DNA of 64,000 nucleotides from Flagellimonas sp. S3867. Lineage in GTDB: Bacteria; Bacteroidota; Bacteroidia; Flavobacteriales; Flavobacteriaceae. Position 1 is the stretch's first letter. The number at the start of each line of letters is the position of its first letter. Under the pieces are notes generated by a model. That model made no database searches. It saw only the letters and a list, made by a program, of their open reading frames with translations, and was not told where the DNA came from. A program made the translations under genes and the position numbers. Positions 30,058-40,611 of the stretch are shown piece after piece. Location: the NCBI RefSeq assembly GCF_014698935.1, contig NZ_JACVMN010000002.1, positions 1,195,404-1,259,403 on the forward strand, given 5' to 3'.

Positions 30058-31089
30058 ATGGATTACCACGAATATGAATTGGAAGATTTTCTAACAGACC
30101 CAGAGTTTAGAAACTGGGTGTTGAAACCAAACCCGGCTTCCCACTTTTTTTGGAAAAAATGGCTTGCCGCGAATCCTACGAAAAGAAATACTGTATTGGC
30201 AGCTAAGGAGATCATACTCTCCCTTAAATTTCATTCTAACAATGAGGTCGATGATAAAGACCAAGGAGAACTATTAAAATCCATTCTTGGAAAAAGAAAG
30301 CCTGTTTCTGGGATTAAAAAGATGGGATTGCATACCATCGCATTTCAAGCAGCGGCCTGTGCATTATTGATGATAGCCTTATCTTTTGGACACCGCGCTT
30401 CAACTTCCACTGAGCTGGAACCCGTTTTTAGTTCCATCAGATATATTGTAAAAGAAAACTTCAAAGGACAAAAATCCAGAATTACATTACCAGATGGGTC
30501 AACCGTATTTTTAAATAACAACAGTAGCGTATCCTACGCATCACAATTTACCGGAGTACGAGAAATCTTTTTGAATGGGGAAGCTTTTTTTGAAGTGAAG
30601 AAAGATTCCACAAAACCCTTCCTAGTAAACTCGAATGGATTGGTGACCAAAGCTCTGGGAACCTCATTTAATATCAAAGCCCACAAAGGAAAGAAGGTTG
30701 AGGTTGGACTGGTGACTGGTAAAATCTCTGTGACAGCGGTTTCTAAGAACGAAGACGTTGAAATCATAAATGATACAGGGGGTAGGGCAGTATATGATGC
30801 TGCGGATGGGCAGTTGGACATATCAGCGTATGATGATATGGATTTTTATAAGTGGACCAAAAGGATTCTGGTATTCAAAGCTGCCGGCTTTGATGAGATA
30901 GAGGAAGCTTTGGAGAACTGGTATGATGTGGACATTACCGTCAAAAATTTGAACAGACCAATAACATATACTGGAGAATTTCCTAGTGAAAGTTTGGAAA
31001 GCGTCTTGGAAAGAATAGCATTCGTTGAAAAGTTCTCGTTTGAAATTGATGAGGAAAACGAAAGAGCAGTAAAAATAATTTTTAAATAA
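30058..31089 (+). CDS. FecR-family anti-sigma factor
   Basis: I start it at the ATG at 30058 (MDYHEYELEDFLTDPEFRNWV), giving 343 residues; an ATG 21 bp earlier is also in frame. The cytoplasmic N-terminal part ends at one membrane helix near residue 100 (FQAAACALLMIALSF). The periplasmic FecR domain follows (GQKSRITLPDGSTVFLNNNSSVSYASQF, REIFLNGEAFFEV), then a DUF4974-type C-terminus (DITVKNLNRPITYTGEF). It probably senses ligand-loaded SusC via its STN domain. It is separated from the sigma gene by about 256 bp with nothing recognisable. Confidence 0.92.
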   Translation: MDYHEYELEDFLTDPEFRNWVLKPNPASHFFWKKWLAANPTKRNTVLAAKEIILSLKFHSNNEVDDKDQGELLKSILGKRKPVSGIKKMGLHTIAFQAAACALLMIALSFGHRASTSTELEPVFSSIRYIVKENFKGQKSRITLPDGSTVFLNNNSSVSYASQFTGVREIFLNGEAFFEVKKDSTKPFLVNSNGLVTKALGTSFNIKAHKGKKVEVGLVTGKISVTAVSKNEDVEIINDTGGRAVYDAADGQLDISAYDDMDFYKWTKRILVFKAAGFDEIEEALENWYDVDITVKNLNRPITYTGEFPSESLESVLERIAFVEKFSFEIDEENERAVKIIFK

Positions 31090-31231
31090 AAACTACTAAC
31101 ACTTAAACATATGAAAATGAAGAATTACCCGTAAAAAACAAGTTTGCTCCAAAGAAAATGGCACTTTCGATGGAGACAAACTTATCATCAAAAGTTCAAT
31201 TAAAGAATATCAACTAAACCGATGTAAAAGT

Positions 31232-34200
31232 ATGAAATTTAAACTATCTAAAACAATCGCTATGCTCTCTAGGATATTTATTTTGCAAGTAATATTCTGC
31301 TACTTTGCCATGGCAAACGAAGGGTATACGCAAAGTATGAAAGACATCTACCTCGAGTGGGAATCCGTTCGGCAAGTAAAGGTCTTGGATGTCTTTGAAG
31401 AAATCGAGAACCAGTCAGCTTTCAAATTCAATTATGATGAGAAAGACGTGAACAGAAAAACAAAATTTCTTATTGCCCAAGGGTCACACTCTGTGTATGA
31501 CTTGTTGGAGCAAATAAGTAAAGAAACTTCTTTAAACTTTAGGAGAATAAACAGTACAATTGCTGTTACTCCAAGACCGGAAAAAGAAATTCCGGCAATC
31601 GTGGAAAAAGAAGTAGTACAAAAAACAGTTACGGGAACAGTGACCGCTGCCTCAGATGGCGGACCATTACCAGGAGTAAGTATTTTAGAACAAGGAACTA
31701 GTAATGGTACACAAACAGATTTTGATGGAAATTATACTATTGAAGTATCCGAAGGCTCCGTTTTAGTATTCTCTTATTTAGGAATGTTATCACAAAGCAT
31801 TACTGTTGGAGCTTCTAGCACTATTGATGTTGTATTGCAAGAAGATGCAAGTCAATTGGACGAAGTTGTGGTTACAGCGTTAGGTATTAAGCGAGAAAAA
31901 AAGTCACTTACCTATGCCACCCAAACTGTTGAAACCGATGGTATTGATGAAGCAAGACCACAGCAAAACTTGGTAAATAGCCTTTCAGGTAGAGTTGCAG
32001 GACTTTCCATTCAAAGGTCAGGTAATGGTGTAAGTGGTGCTTCAAAAGTAGTGTTAAGAGGTAACCGTTCCATTGCAGGAAGTAGCCAGGCCTTGTATGT
32101 TGTAGATGGTGTGCCATTAGGTGGAGATATCGCAGATATCAGCCCAGATGATGTAGCCTCTATAAACGTTCTTAAAGGTGCAAATGCTGCAGCACTTTAC
32201 GGAGCTCGTGCAAACAACGGTGTTATTATCATTACTACAAAATCAGGAACTGCAGGTGGTTTTTCAATAGACTTTAGTGCAACAACTACAGCCGAGACTG
32301 CAAACGTTATGTTTGATTACCAAAACCAATTTGGTCAAGGTAGCAGTGGCACATATAATCCTGCTTCACTGTTATCATTCGGTCCAGCCCTTGGTGGTGG
32401 CTCAGTAGCAAACTGGTCTCCAAGTCCAGATATCACAGGTCAATTGCCATTTAATGCACAGCCAGATAATGTAGAAGATTTCTTTGAAACAGGATTTAAC
32501 CAAGCTTATAATGTTTCCGTACGTTCAGGTAATGAAAGGGTGCGGACATTCTTTGGATATACCTACGATGACAGAAAAGGTATAGTTAAAGGAAATGAAT
32601 TGAATAGGCATAATGCCAACTTCAAAATTGACAATGAGATTATTGAAGGTAAATTGGATTTAAGTGCTAGAATCAATTACATAAGGACCAATGTTGACAA
32701 TCAATTGGACACTGGTGAATCCTTCGCCAATCCATTAAGACATGCGTATAGAATACCTCGTAATGTTAGAACACAGGATCTTCAGGTTTTTGAATATGTG
32801 GATGCTAATGGCAATGCAAGACAGAACTATTGGGATCCGGGGAATAATGGAGGAGCGAATCCGTATTGGACAATCAATAGAAACTTAAACGAGATTATTA
32901 CCAACAGAGTCTTGGGATACTTAAACTTGACCTATCACTTGACAGATGATTTGGATCTGTTGGTAAGAACTGCTGTTGATCAAACTTCCGCCTCTAGAGA
33001 AGATAGGGATTTTAATGATTCCTATATCATAGCAGATAATGGTCAATATCAGACAAATAATTCTAATTCGTTAGAATGGAATACTGATTTTCTTTTAAGT
33101 TATAATAAACAAATCAATGATGACTTTGCCTTTAACGTAAACCTTGGAGGAAACCATAGGCAGGCCAATAGTAAGTCCGTTGCGACTAGCAATGGAGGGT
33201 TAAATGCACCCAATATTTTTGCCATCAGCAATGCTCAAAATTTAACAGCAAGTCAACTTTTACAGCAGTTAGAGGTCAACTCATTATATGCTAATGGTCA
33301 GGGTTCTTATAAGGACGCATTGTTTTTGGACTTGACATATAGAAGTGATTGGAGCTCTACGCTTCCTGTAGATGAAAATAGGTTTGATTATTATTCTGTT
33401 GGAGTAAGTGCCGTACTTTCTGATTTGATGGACTTGCCAGAAGCTATTTCCTTCTTAAAGTTGAAGGCAAACTATGCGGAGGTTGGTAATGACACAAATC
33501 CATTTCAGTTGGTAAGAGGAGCTTTGCTTCAACCTGGAGGGTTCATACAGCTTTCTCCTCAACTTCCTAATGCAGACTTGCGCCCAGAAAGAACAGAATC
33601 AATTGAACTTGGGTTTGATGCACGATTCTTGGATAGCCGATTAGGTATTGACTTCAACTATTATAAGTCGAATAGTATTGATCAGTTGTTCGGACAGCAG
33701 GTTCCTCAGGCCTCAGGTTCTGTGACTAGATTTGTCAATGGTGCTGATATTCAAAACAAAGGTGTTGAGATTATTATTACCGCAAATCCAATACGTACCG
33801 CAGATTTCAATTGGAACATTACTGCTAACTTCACCAAAAATGACAGTGAGGTACTTGAGTTAGCCGAAGGATTGGAAACCTTAAGTTTTGGAGGTGATTT
33901 CTTTAGAAGGTTTGAACTGAATGTGGGAGATCCTTGGGGAAATGTTTATTCCAGAGGTTTTGAGCGTGATGCCCAGGGCCGAGTATTGGTTACCGCTGAT
34001 GGTTTACCTCAAGTTACTACGGGACAAAGCGTTTTGATTGGTAACTTTAACCCAGATTGGCTCGGAGGGATTTTTAATAGTTTTGACTACAAAAACTTTA
34101 GCTTTAGTTTCTTGGTTGATATTCGTCAGGGGGGGTCTGTAGGTACATTTACCAATGCCATTTTGGCTTCCGATGGAGCCTTGGCTAGAACCTTACCGGG

Positions 34201-34600
34201 CAGAGATGGTTCCCTGGTATTTGGCCAAAACGTATTCCCGAATTTTGAAGTGGTGAATGCCGATGGCACGCCGAATACCACTCAGGTTACTGCAGAAGCA
34301 TTTTGGGGGCAAATTGGCGGAAGAAATTCCCCAGCAGGTGAGGCCTTTGTTGAGGACGCATCCAATATTAGAATGCGAGAGATGACCTTTGGATATAAAC
34401 TTCCACAAACTTTCTTGGATAAAACTCCAATTAAATCTGCAAAAATATCCTTAGTGGGAAGAAACTTGTTTTTCTTTTCAAATAATGCAACTGTCGATCC
34501 GGAAATAACAACTGGGACGGGTGTTAATGTTGATGGATTCAGTTCATTTGCCCCTCCGGCTACAAGAAGTTTAGGTCTTAACCTAAAAGTAGGATTCTAA
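31232..34600 (+). CDS. SusC/RagA-family TonB-dependent outer-membrane transporter
   Basis: This protein has 1122 residues. A signal sequence ends near residue 33. An STN (secretin/TonB short N-terminal) domain spans about 40-115, which signals to FecR. A carboxypeptidase-regulatory-like domain spans about 130-210 (VTGTVTAASDGGPLPGVSI, DFDGNYTIEV). The TonB box region and plug read LDEVVVTALGIKREKKSL, NSLSGRVAGLSI and LYVVDGVPLGG; the rest is a large beta-barrel. It imports oligosaccharides bound by the SusD-like partner encoded 34 bp downstream. The STN domain agrees with the sigma/anti-sigma pair upstream. The substrate is not shown. Confidence 0.96.
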   Translation: MKFKLSKTIAMLSRIFILQVIFCYFAMANEGYTQSMKDIYLEWESVRQVKVLDVFEEIENQSAFKFNYDEKDVNRKTKFLIAQGSHSVYDLLEQISKETSLNFRRINSTIAVTPRPEKEIPAIVEKEVVQKTVTGTVTAASDGGPLPGVSILEQGTSNGTQTDFDGNYTIEVSEGSVLVFSYLGMLSQSITVGASSTIDVVLQEDASQLDEVVVTALGIKREKKSLTYATQTVETDGIDEARPQQNLVNSLSGRVAGLSIQRSGNGVSGASKVVLRGNRSIAGSSQALYVVDGVPLGGDIADISPDDVASINVLKGANAAALYGARANNGVIIITTKSGTAGGFSIDFSATTTAETANVMFDYQNQFGQGSSGTYNPASLLSFGPALGGGSVANWSPSPDITGQLPFNAQPDNVEDFFETGFNQAYNVSVRSGNERVRTFFGYTYDDRKGIVKGNELNRHNANFKIDNEIIEGKLDLSARINYIRTNVDNQLDTGESFANPLRHAYRIPRNVRTQDLQVFEYVDANGNARQNYWDPGNNGGANPYWTINRNLNEIITNRVLGYLNLTYHLTDDLDLLVRTAVDQTSASREDRDFNDSYIIADNGQYQTNNSNSLEWNTDFLLSYNKQINDDFAFNVNLGGNHRQANSKSVATSNGGLNAPNIFAISNAQNLTASQLLQQLEVNSLYANGQGSYKDALFLDLTYRSDWSSTLPVDENRFDYYSVGVSAVLSDLMDLPEAISFLKLKANYAEVGNDTNPFQLVRGALLQPGGFIQLSPQLPNADLRPERTESIELGFDARFLDSRLGIDFNYYKSNSIDQLFGQQVPQASGSVTRFVNGADIQNKGVEIIITANPIRTADFNWNITANFTKNDSEVLELAEGLETLSFGGDFFRRFELNVGDPWGNVYSRGFERDAQGRVLVTADGLPQVTTGQSVLIGNFNPDWLGGIFNSFDYKNFSFSFLVDIRQGGSVGTFTNAILASDGALARTLPGRDGSLVFGQNVFPNFEVVNADGTPNTTQVTAEAFWGQIGGRNSPAGEAFVEDASNIRMREMTFGYKLPQTFLDKTPIKSAKISLVGRNLFFFSNNATVDPEITTGTGVNVDGFSSFAPPATRSLGLNLKVGF

Positions 34601-34633
34601 ATTAAAAAAGTTGTAAATTTAAAAGAAAAAGAC

Positions 34634-36208
34634 ATGAAAAAATTAATTAGAAAAATTTGTTATTTAAGTTCATTGAGTATACTGCTTGCGGGCTGTACCA
34701 GTGATTTTGCGGACACCAATACTAACCCTCTCGATTTAACTCAAGATGCGCTCCCAGGAAATAATCTTTTACAGGGACAGGTTTTTGCGCAAGCACAGTA
34801 TGTATCGGTTAATGGTTTGCATTGGCGTTTCCAGATCTCACAGAATTTGTTTTCTGATATCTGGTGCCAGTATTTTGCTACAACTGCCTCTGGATTCGAT
34901 TCTGATCGTTACGTACAAGTAGGTAGATGGGCAGATTTGGCCTGGGGTTCTTTTTACGGCCAAGCAGCACCTCAAATTAAACTAGTGGAAGATTTATCTG
35001 AAGCGGATGGTAATGATGTTGGCAATGCCTTGGCAAAGATATGGAGGGTTCATGCCTATCATAGGATAACCGATTATTGGGGCCCTGTTCCTTACTCCGC
35101 TTTTGGTAATGGAGAACTTTCGGTTCCTTATGACTCTCAAGAATCTATGTACAATGACTTTTTTGTGACTTTGGATGACGCGGTCGCTAAGCTGCAAGCA
35201 AATGCAGGCGGATCATCATACACATCAGGAGATAGGATATATGGAGGTAGTGCTGCTCAATGGTTGAAATTTGCCAATAGTCTTCGTTTACGATTGGCTA
35301 TGCGAATCAGGTTTGCTGATCCTGGAAGAGCGCAGGCTGAAGCTGAAAAAGCTATAAATGCGGGAGTAATTACTGACAATGCGGATAATGCTTTCGTATC
35401 TGTTGATGATACCAATAGAAATCCATTGGAAACCATTACAGATTGGGGTGAATTCCGTATGAGTGCTACCATGGAAAGTATCCTTAAAGGATATGATGAT
35501 CCACGTATGCCTGAGTACTTTGCACCTGCCGTTGATGGAGATTCTGATGGAGATGGTATTCCTTATGAAGGCCTTTTAAATGGCCAGACCAGAGTTTCTT
35601 TGGAAACTAGTAAGAATGCAGGACATTCCGATTTGGCTACCAAGTTTATCGATGTGGCTAAAGGAGGTGAAAATCCACCGTATGAAATCATGAATGCCGC
35701 CGAAATGTTCTTTTTAAGAGCTGAAGGTGCTCTTGCAGGATGGTCAATGGGTGGAACAGCTCAAAGTCTTTATGAAGATGGTATCAGAGCTTCCATGACC
35801 CAGAAAACTGGGGCCGATGGCGCAGCTATTGATGCATACATCACCAGTGCAAATGTTCCAGTACTTTATGATGCAGGTACTACACCTGTTACTGATATTC
35901 CTATTGCATTTGACGCAGGTGGTGGAGCAGAAAGACAACTGGAGCAAATTATTACCCAGAAATGGATTGCTATATATCCTAACGGATGGGAAGCTTGGGC
36001 TGAACTTAGAAGAACAGGTTATCCAAAACAATACGCTAGAGTTGAATCACAAAACCCCGATGTTGGGGTAGATGAGATCATGAGAAGAATGGTCTATGTT
36101 CAAAGTGAGTTCGATACCAATGGCGATGCTGTTAGTGCTGCTATTGCTCTTCCTGAAATGTCAGGAGGCGATAAAAACAACACCAAAGTATGGTGGGATA
36201 AAAAATAA
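34634..36208 (+). CDS. SusD/RagB-family substrate-binding lipoprotein
   Basis: This is a 524-residue lipoprotein (LLAGC lipobox) of the SusD-like type with the N-terminal motif FADTNTNPLDLTQDA. Further family blocks are KIWRVHAYHRITDYWGPVPYSAFG, WLKFANSLRLRLAMRI, EMFFLRAEGALAGW, and the C-terminal QKWIAIYPNGWEAWAELRRTGYP. It forms the lid of the SusC transporter encoded upstream and binds the incoming glycan. It resembles the SusD-like_2 subfamily. A strong terminator follows at 36237. Confidence 0.94.
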   Translation: MKKLIRKICYLSSLSILLAGCTSDFADTNTNPLDLTQDALPGNNLLQGQVFAQAQYVSVNGLHWRFQISQNLFSDIWCQYFATTASGFDSDRYVQVGRWADLAWGSFYGQAAPQIKLVEDLSEADGNDVGNALAKIWRVHAYHRITDYWGPVPYSAFGNGELSVPYDSQESMYNDFFVTLDDAVAKLQANAGGSSYTSGDRIYGGSAAQWLKFANSLRLRLAMRIRFADPGRAQAEAEKAINAGVITDNADNAFVSVDDTNRNPLETITDWGEFRMSATMESILKGYDDPRMPEYFAPAVDGDSDGDGIPYEGLLNGQTRVSLETSKNAGHSDLATKFIDVAKGGENPPYEIMNAAEMFFLRAEGALAGWSMGGTAQSLYEDGIRASMTQKTGADGAAIDAYITSANVPVLYDAGTTPVTDIPIAFDAGGGAERQLEQIITQKWIAIYPNGWEAWAELRRTGYPKQYARVESQNPDVGVDEIMRRMVYVQSEFDTNGDAVSAAIALPEMSGGDKNNTKVWWDKK

Positions 36209-36236
36209 ATAGTTTGAGTTAGGTTTAAGTAGTGAA

Positions 36237-36272
36237 AATACCAATGTGATTTTTAGCATTGGTATTTTTTTT
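36237..36272 (+). terminator. Rho-independent terminator after the SusC/SusD operon
   Basis: The arms AATACCAATG (36237-36246) and CATTGGTATT (36257-36266) can form a perfect 10-bp stem with a 10-nt loop, followed by a run of T. It sits 29 bp after the SusD stop codon. Confidence 0.85.
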
Positions 36273-36341
36273 CTCTTGTATTGTTCTTGCCCAACAAAGA
36301 TTCAACTGCTGGGATAACATAGTATTACCCTATTTATAGAT

Positions 36342-39300
36342 ATGAAAAATACCCTTGTTAAAGCGTTTGTATTGCTATTGCTGGTGGTTATCCAGCTGTC
36401 CTGTGAAAATAGTCAACCCGATACTATGTTCACACAACTAGATTCTAATGCCACTGGTATTAATTTCATGAATAGGCTTCAAGAAACGGAGCAGTTCAAT
36501 GTGTTGGAGTACGGTTATCTCTACAATGGAGGAGGCGTTGCCATTGGCGATATCAATAACGATGGGTTGTTGGATATTTATTTTACCGGCAATATGGTGG
36601 GGAGTCACCTTTATCTCAATCAAGGTAATTTTAAATTTAAGGAAATTGCAAAAAAGGCGGGAGTATTTGCTGAAGGATTATGGAATACCGGTACGGCCAT
36701 GGCCGATGTAAATGCCGATGGACTATTGGACATTTATGTATGCCGGTCTGCTGCCAAGGATCCAAACAAGAGAAAGAACCTACTATTTATCAACAACGGC
36801 GATTTAACTTTTACCGAGAAGTCCAGGGAGTTTGGTGTAGACGATTCAGGATATACCACACAAGCTTCATTTTTTGACTATGATAACGATGGTGACCTGG
36901 ATCTTTATGTATTGAACCATTCTACCCAAGAATATGCCGGATTTGATCGTATCACATACAAATTGAAAAATCGCAAGAACAGCGCATATTCCGATAAACT
37001 CTATAAAAACGAGAACGGATACTTTGAAGATGTGAGCGAAGAAGTTGGACTTATCTCTAATGTGCTAGGATTTGGATTGGGTATCTCCGTTTCCGACCTG
37101 AACAATGATGGATGGTTGGACATGTATGTGTCCAATGACTACAACGAACAAGATTATCTCTATCTAAACAATCAAGATGGAACGTTTACCGAAAGTTTGG
37201 AAAACTATTTGGGTCACACATCACTTTTTTCCATGGGAAGTGATATCGCTGACGTCAATAATGATGGCTATACCGATATCATCACTTTGGATATGTTGCC
37301 CGAAGATAACTACAGGCAAAAAATGGTTTCCGGACCGGACAATTACGAGAAACATAGTCTTTTGGAGAAATCGGGTTTCCACAATCAAACCATGCGGAAC
37401 ATGATGCAACTGAACAATCAGGGTAATTCATTCTCTGAGATAGGGCAGCTTTCAGGTATTTCAAATACCGATTGGAGCTGGGCCTCGTTGATTGCCGATT
37501 TTGACAATGATGGATATAAAGACGTCTACATTACCAATGGGTATAAACGTGACTATACCAATATGGACTTCATCAACTACGCGGTCCAAGAAAAATTGAA
37601 TGAAAACAAGACCGGTCAGCGCACGGCTATTTCCGAACTATTGGAAAATATACCATCCGCAGTTGTGGAAAACTATATGTACCACAACAATGGCGATTTG
37701 ACCTTTGACAAAATGAACACTGAATGGGGATTGGACCAAAAATCACTTTCAAATGGTGCGGCATATGGCGATTTAGATAATGATGGTGACCTTGACCTTA
37801 TCGTGAACAATATTGATGAAAAAGCATTTGTATATAGAAATAACAGTGAACTGATCAAGAATAACAACTACCTGAAAATAAAACTTAAGGGTAGTGAGCG
37901 AAACAAATTTGGAATTGGTGCCAAAATAAAATTAGAACATAATGGGAATACCATGGTCCAAGAAATGATGCCTAGCAGAGGATACCAATCCTCAATGCCC
38001 TATAATCTCATTTTTGGACTTGGAAAAGACACGGTGATACAAAAATTGAAAATCAATTGGCCCGATGGTAAGGTTCAGGTGTTGCAAAACATTAAAGCAA
38101 ATACTATACAAGAGCTTTCAAACAGTGACGCTGTTACAATTCTGCAAAGTAAAATAAGTGAAGAATCAGGTTCTTTCTTTGCTTCCGTAACAGATAGTCT
38201 TATACCCTATCAACATGTTGAAAATGAGTATAATGATTTTAAAAGAGAACGTTTGTTGCCTCATCAATTGTCAACGCAGGGACCAAAAATCACCCAAGGA
38301 GATATCAATGGCGATGGACTTGATGATATTTTTATTGGAGGGGCAAAAGGAAGTCTGGGACAAATATTCCTGCAAAACAAGAGTGGTGATTTTGTAGCTC
38401 AGAACAACAATTTCCTATCAGAAGATATCAATTCAGAGGACATTGGAGCAGAATTTTTTGATGCAGATAAAGACGGAGACCTTGATCTTTATGTTGTAAG
38501 TGGAGGTAATGCCTTTGACAAAAACGACACTGAACTACAAGACAGGATTTATATTAATAACGGGAAAGGTAATTTTAGAAAAAAGGCTGATGCACTGCCA
38601 CAAATGTTGACCAGTGGTTCATGCGTACTTTCTGGCGATTTTGATAATGATGGAAATTTAGACTTGTTTGTTGGAGGAAGGCTGGTTCCGGGAGAATACC
38701 CGACATCACCAAGAAGTTACATTTTGATTAATGATGGCCATGGCAATTTTGAAGATAAAACCAGTGAGATAAATCCAGATTTGGAGAACCCTGGACTGGT
38801 TACAGATGCTGTTTGGACAGATTTTAATTCAGATGATCAGCTAGATCTTATAGTAGTGGGTGAATGGATGCCTATCAGAATATTCATCAATTCTGAAAAC
38901 AAACTGAACGAAATAAGTGAAGCAAGTGGCACCAAAAATTCAGAAGGACTTTGGAATAGTATCATAGCCGACGATTTTGATGCCGATGGCGACATGGATT
39001 TTGTTCTCGGAAATTTTGGTTTGAACTCACAGCTAAAAGCTTCAATTTCAGAACCCGTTTCATTGTACGTAAAAGATTTTGACAATAATGGGTCATTGGA
39101 CCCTATACTCTGTGCCTATACTATGGGAGAAGAATTTCCAGTTTTCTCTAAAGATGATTTGGTCGACCAATTGAATGGACTAAAAAATAAATATGTGAGC
39201 TACGAAGATTATGCAAACGAAAAGATCACAGATATTTTTTCGGCCCAAGAATTGGAAAATAGCATAATGTTACAGGCAAAGAATTTCAAAAGCGGGTACT

Positions 39301-39656
39301 TGGAAAATTTAGGTAATAATCAATTTCAGTTAACCGAATTGCCTAAGGAAGCACAATTATCCCCAGTTTATGGAATTCTTTCCGAAGATTTCAATGGAGA
39401 TGGTCACAAAGATGTTCTTTTAGGAGGAAACTTTTTTGGTACAAGGGTAAAATATGGAAGGTATGATGCCAGTAAGGGAACTTTACTTTTGGGTGATGGA
39501 AAAGGAAGTTTCACGGGTACGGATGCAGCAGGGAGCGGGTTAAATGTTGACGGTGAAGTCCGTGATTTGGCTCTTTTGAGTTTGGAGGGCGATAACAAAA
39601 TTGTGGTTTTCGTCAAAAATAATGCCCCAGTTGAAGTCTATACTTTGCATAAATAA
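36342..39656 (+). CDS. FG-GAP/VCBS-repeat lipoprotein with ASPIC/UnbV domain
   Basis: A 1104-residue lipoprotein (VVIQLSC). It consists of many FG-GAP/VCBS calcium-binding repeats with the DxNxDGxxD pattern, for example GDINNDGLLDIYF, DYDNDGDLDLYV, DFDNDGYKDVYI and DINGDGLDDIFIGG. An ASPIC/UnbV domain lies near 515-590 (IKLKGSERNKFGIGAKIKLEHNG, GLGKDTVIQKLKINWPDG). The overall architecture is the CRTAC/UnbV group common beside SusCD pairs in marine Bacteroidetes. It is likely a surface beta-propeller binding glycan or protein; enzymatic activity is not known. Confidence 0.88.
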   Translation: MKNTLVKAFVLLLLVVIQLSCENSQPDTMFTQLDSNATGINFMNRLQETEQFNVLEYGYLYNGGGVAIGDINNDGLLDIYFTGNMVGSHLYLNQGNFKFKEIAKKAGVFAEGLWNTGTAMADVNADGLLDIYVCRSAAKDPNKRKNLLFINNGDLTFTEKSREFGVDDSGYTTQASFFDYDNDGDLDLYVLNHSTQEYAGFDRITYKLKNRKNSAYSDKLYKNENGYFEDVSEEVGLISNVLGFGLGISVSDLNNDGWLDMYVSNDYNEQDYLYLNNQDGTFTESLENYLGHTSLFSMGSDIADVNNDGYTDIITLDMLPEDNYRQKMVSGPDNYEKHSLLEKSGFHNQTMRNMMQLNNQGNSFSEIGQLSGISNTDWSWASLIADFDNDGYKDVYITNGYKRDYTNMDFINYAVQEKLNENKTGQRTAISELLENIPSAVVENYMYHNNGDLTFDKMNTEWGLDQKSLSNGAAYGDLDNDGDLDLIVNNIDEKAFVYRNNSELIKNNNYLKIKLKGSERNKFGIGAKIKLEHNGNTMVQEMMPSRGYQSSMPYNLIFGLGKDTVIQKLKINWPDGKVQVLQNIKANTIQELSNSDAVTILQSKISEESGSFFASVTDSLIPYQHVENEYNDFKRERLLPHQLSTQGPKITQGDINGDGLDDIFIGGAKGSLGQIFLQNKSGDFVAQNNNFLSEDINSEDIGAEFFDADKDGDLDLYVVSGGNAFDKNDTELQDRIYINNGKGNFRKKADALPQMLTSGSCVLSGDFDNDGNLDLFVGGRLVPGEYPTSPRSYILINDGHGNFEDKTSEINPDLENPGLVTDAVWTDFNSDDQLDLIVVGEWMPIRIFINSENKLNEISEASGTKNSEGLWNSIIADDFDADGDMDFVLGNFGLNSQLKASISEPVSLYVKDFDNNGSLDPILCAYTMGEEFPVFSKDDLVDQLNGLKNKYVSYEDYANEKITDIFSAQELENSIMLQAKNFKSGYLENLGNNQFQLTELPKEAQLSPVYGILSEDFNGDGHKDVLLGGNFFGTRVKYGRYDASKGTLLLGDGKGSFTGTDAAGSGLNVDGEVRDLALLSLEGDNKIVVFVKNNAPVEVYTLHK

Positions 39657-39718
39657 CCCACTGCTCAGCAGTATAATAACAACCAGAAAGTTCGTTCAGA
39701 ACTGAAAACCAATACGAA

Positions 39719-40591
39719 ATGAATTTTGTTTTGATGGAAAATCAAAAACGCAGAAAGCTGATGCTAATGCTGGTTTTGATGAGTGTATTTATGTTCTCCT
39801 GTGGCCAATCCGGAAAAGGAGAAAAAACAATCATCAAAGTGCTCAGCTACAACATTCATTATGGTGTGGGAATGGATTCGGCCAAAGACATTCAGCGTAT
39901 AGCCAGTGTAATTAATAAACTTCAACCTGATATTGTTGGACTGCAAGAAGTGAGTGATTCAACCATGGTGGCCGAACTTGCAGCCTTGACGGGTATGGAA
40001 GGTGTCTTTGGCGCTTCCACCGAAATAGAACCACCAAACCTCTATCGGTTGTTGGGAATTCCCGTTCCAGAATCCCAGTTGTTTTATGGCGATGCCATTC
40101 TATCCAAACATCCTATGAAATATATGGGAAATATCTCCATTCCAAGTGCGAGTAGCAGTAGATACGAGGCCATGTGTGTCGATATAGATATATCACAACA
40201 ATCCGGAAAAGAAGAAAAAATAAGGTTTGTAAACACACACTTTGACTATTTGGAGACCATTGGTTCCAAAGTAGCGAGAAAGGCAAGTGTTGAAGTTATA
40301 GAACAGGCTTTTTTCACTGAGCAGGTACCCCTGGCTATTTTAACAGGTGACTTAAATGTAACCCCAAAGTCCGAACCTATCCAGCTTCTTGAAGAAAAAG
40401 GTTGGAGCTATGAAAGTTTGGGCAAGGATCTATTTACAGTTCCAGTAACAGAACCCAGAATACAAATTGATTACATACTTCCAAGACCAAAAAATAGATG
40501 GAAGGTTGTCGATGTCCGTGCCGTACAAGAATCCGTGGCTTCGGACCATCTGCCTCTACTGATGAGTTTGGAATTGATTTCAACAAAATGA
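39719..40591 (+). CDS. Endonuclease/exonuclease/phosphatase (EEP) family lipoprotein
   Basis: The protein has 290 residues with lipobox FMFSC. EEP superfamily motifs are present: VLSYNIHYGVGMDS (Asn), GLQEV (metal-binding Glu), NTHFD, ILTGDLNVTP (Asp-x-Asn), and SDHLPLL (catalytic Asp-His). Exported EEP proteins in Bacteroidetes are commonly phosphodiesterases acting on sugar phosphates or lipids; the substrate is unknown. A paralog occurs two genes downstream at 43773. A start at 39734 is equally possible. Confidence 0.88.
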   Translation: MNFVLMENQKRRKLMLMLVLMSVFMFSCGQSGKGEKTIIKVLSYNIHYGVGMDSAKDIQRIASVINKLQPDIVGLQEVSDSTMVAELAALTGMEGVFGASTEIEPPNLYRLLGIPVPESQLFYGDAILSKHPMKYMGNISIPSASSSRYEAMCVDIDISQQSGKEEKIRFVNTHFDYLETIGSKVARKASVEVIEQAFFTEQVPLAILTGDLNVTPKSEPIQLLEEKGWSYESLGKDLFTVPVTEPRIQIDYILPRPKNRWKVVDVRAVQESVASDHLPLLMSLELISTK

Positions 40592-40611
40592 CAATTTAAA
40601 CCAATTATTAA

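Noticed and set aside
31111..31217. Possible small gene or broken SusC leader before the SusC start
   Set aside because: MKMKNYP stops after seven codons. A neighbouring frame gives a leader-like run but has no start in front. Without comparison this is not better than chance; the SusC start at 31232 has a good signal peptide.
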